A stretch of 7,555 bases of DNA, taken from contig CAJVYO010000077.1 in assembly GCA_913009515.1 (NCBI GenBank), positions 1 through 7,555 on the forward strand, in the 5' to 3' direction. The DNA comes from an uncultured Methylococcaceae bacterium (GTDB taxonomy: Bacteria > Pseudomonadota > Gammaproteobacteria > Methylococcales > Methylomonadaceae). The notes below the pieces were generated by a model. It saw nothing but the letters and a program-made list of their open reading frames with translations. It was not told the origin of the DNA and searched no databases. Position numbers and translations under genes: made by a program. Positions 7,001 through 7,555 of this stretch are shown here, piece by piece (the stretch's first letter is position 1; every line of letters starts with the position of its first letter).

Positions 7001-7268
7001 TAATCGCTAATATATCGTAGTAATACATTAAATAGCGAGTGTCTGATGTACTGGTATAAGCCCGCACAAAAAAAGTTAATTTTTCAGTTTCTTGGCGTAA
7101 AGAATTCACTAATGCCATCGCCTGCTTACGATGTTCTTGTTTTAAAACAACCTTATTATAAGTATGCTTTATCATAAATAAAAAGCCAGCATTAACCGTT
7201 ATTATCAGCGTGATAATTAACATAGACCAGATTAAAAAACGCTCTAATTTTAATTTTTTTTTTGGCAT
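4044..7268 (-). CDS. Tripartite hybrid sensor histidine kinase (HAMP, HisKA, HATPase, two receivers, Hpt)
   Basis: This 1074-residue inner-membrane kinase (numbered from the ATG) has membrane helices at about 10-33 and 231-253 flanking a roughly 200-residue periplasmic, mostly helical sensor with a RAYTSTSDTRY segment common to a family of hybrid kinases. HAMP follows at about 254-315. The H-box is at 348-353 with H349, N470 lies in the N-box, DTGIGM is at 502-507 and GGTGLGL at 531-537. Receiver 1 has D593/D594, D648 and K700. Receiver 2 has E742/D743, D789, T819 and K841. The Hpt carries H934 in AHTVKG. A tail of about 75 residues follows. All relay residues are intact, so it should run a His-Asp-His-Asp phosphorelay, plausibly to the HD-GYP regulator. 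The ATG at 7268 is chosen; a TTG at 7277 just after an in-frame stop is the alternative. Neither has a good Shine-Dalgarno. Architecture resembles BarA-type kinases, but orthology is not claimed. Confidence 0.95.
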   Translation of the reverse strand: MPKKKLKLERFLIWSMLIITLIITVNAGFLFMIKHTYNKVVLKQEHRKQAMALVNSLRQETEKLTFFVRAYTSTSDTRYLMYYYDILAIREGKKPLPKNYMSGVYWDSVISKTIIHTFNPDDKAYSLFERMMFLNLSDAELLELDKVSAATDAMKNIEQIAFAATQGLYSPKQNNFVSDGEPRLQFANELVHSYKYNLLKLKLSESVNKLIATVDSQSNAAVNIAVKTLEQWIFFGLANIIIGFITLFMVSHIMRQRVLNPLKLLSKAAKNIARGDYSTRAKIGIRDKSLYKGAVEELMTLGASFNSMAQSIQNDITIRESVQIDLEIANKKSKEAMHAKSMFLANMSHEIRTPMNAIIGMAYLALQTDLTPRQNNYITEVHNAAQSLLGIINDILDFSKIEAGKMILDNSPFILEKVIGESLSLLRQRAYEKEIELLLNIANPLLLGTNGCFLGDKLRLGQIITNLLSNAIKFTHEGHIKLSVSEEERTDKDILLRFCLEDTGIGMTTEQVNGLFQEFTQADGSTTRKYGGTGLGLTISKNFVELMAGKIWVESSKGKGSKFIFTARFLHSKPLTPLLPLSDVATLRVLIVDDEYCARMVLKNLLTALGVGKSNHNSIIAVANAQGALLTLKKGASEGKPFDLVFVDWLMPDMDGGKIITAIQNSSLAHKPKTIMISASDSELMHDVTMDLNIPSCLSKPILPEALRTILNSVTNNTELFMENKKVQPVQNLKGMQVLLAEDNALNQQLAVALMEMQGIHVTVVNNGQEAVFNLNAVAPDFYHVVLMDLQMPVMDGYTAAHYLRTDSRYTELPIIAMTAHAMTEERERCIAVGMNDHISKPIEPDVFYNLLEQYYSQPEQRQHPKIQTEIEASSEIPDILNLDTTIGLRRAANDQKLYLKMLSQFTHDFSDYEHQFEHYITQSNWIEAERLAHTVKGLTGTLGISSAIFVCSGKLENACKNEQTELIQHSLKDLTTLLTPLLEKLQQFFTNEYLEDEPKQLTTPSRKMPDCLPQLLSLLQECDSDAIDLWDNSHTEFSQSLSAPLIQKISIAMQNFEFDTAYELLATEFGLSV

Positions 7269-7470
7269 AAATTTCAATGGATATTATGAGGTGGTTTAAA
7301 TTTCATGTATGAATAAAAACAGCTCTTTAAGTTAAAAATATAAAAATGAATATATTTATTATATTTAAAAAAAATTGATAATTTGTATATATAATTCAAT
7401 GAGTTAAATTATAATAACAACAACCGATAAAATATTAAAGCCAGTCTTTTTTGAGATGAAAGCGCGAGTG

Positions 7471-7555
7471 CTACCCATTGAAGCTAATGTTATCAACTTC
7501 TCCATTTGAATTGATAAAACCGTGTTTCTCATAGAACTGGTATTGAGAATACTCA
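7471..7555 (-). CDS. C-terminal end of an upstream gene, possibly a GNAT acetyltransferase (partial)
   Basis: A frame enters from the right edge and ends at a TAG at 7473-7471, giving the last 27 residues of a protein. The sequence EYSQYQFYEKHGF is typical of the late alpha4/beta6 region of GNAT N-acetyltransferases, where an FYEKxGF motif sits near the C-terminus, followed here by a short tail ending NISFNG. Too little is visible to be sure of the family or to suggest a substrate. It reads in the same direction as the kinase gene, with about 200 AT-rich bases between them and no obvious terminator, so separate transcription is likely but not shown. Confidence 0.5.
   Translation of the reverse strand, partial: EYSQYQFYEKHGFINSNGEVDNISFNG

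Noticed and set aside
7358..7413. Two TATAAT hexamers on the minus strand (7363-7358 and 7413-7408) upstream of the kinase gene
   Set aside because: The leader is so AT-rich that such hexamers are expected, and neither has a convincing -35 element at 16-18 bases. A promoter probably lies here but I cannot place it.

Overview
The window is AT-rich bacterial DNA in which every supportable gene reads on the minus strand. The envelope components (a signal-peptide-bearing beta-barrel protein ending in Phe and a periplasmic binding-protein-like protein) and the tripartite hybrid kinase point to a Gram-negative bacterium, most likely a gammaproteobacterium. The transposase scar and AT-rich spacers would suit a sulfur-oxidising Thiotrichales/Beggiatoa-like lineage, but that is a guess from general resemblance and not a sequence match.

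Layout from right to left, in the direction of transcription. At 7471-7555 is the C-terminal tail of an upstream gene, possibly a GNAT acetyltransferase. An AT-rich leader follows. At 7268-4044 is a large membrane hybrid histidine kinase (periplasmic sensor, HAMP, HisKA, HATPase, two receivers, Hpt). A 430-base spacer (3614-4043) holds a degenerate transposase remnant and a GC-rich palindrome. At 3613-2525 is a response regulator with a receiver and an intact HD-GYP domain. At 2375-1959 is a short, single-domain PstS-like periplasmic protein. It overlaps by 4 nt the start of a porin-like outer-membrane protein (1962-658). The left 657 bases hold a noncoding stretch (209-657) with two inverted repeats, one of them a perfect 14-bp palindrome with an extra half-site, and the 5' end of an unrecognised gene running off the left edge (208-1), possibly recombinase-like.

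The four central genes read as one envelope-to-cyclic-di-GMP signalling cassette. The porin and the binding-protein-like protein sit in the outer membrane and periplasm, the kinase spans the inner membrane, and the HD-GYP regulator would hydrolyse cyclic-di-GMP in the cytoplasm. No permease or ATPase gene lies beside the binding protein in this window, so a sensing role is more attractive than classical ABC uptake. That functional link, and the ligand, are inference from domain content and gene order. The transposase scar between kinase and regulator may have altered how the two are co-expressed.
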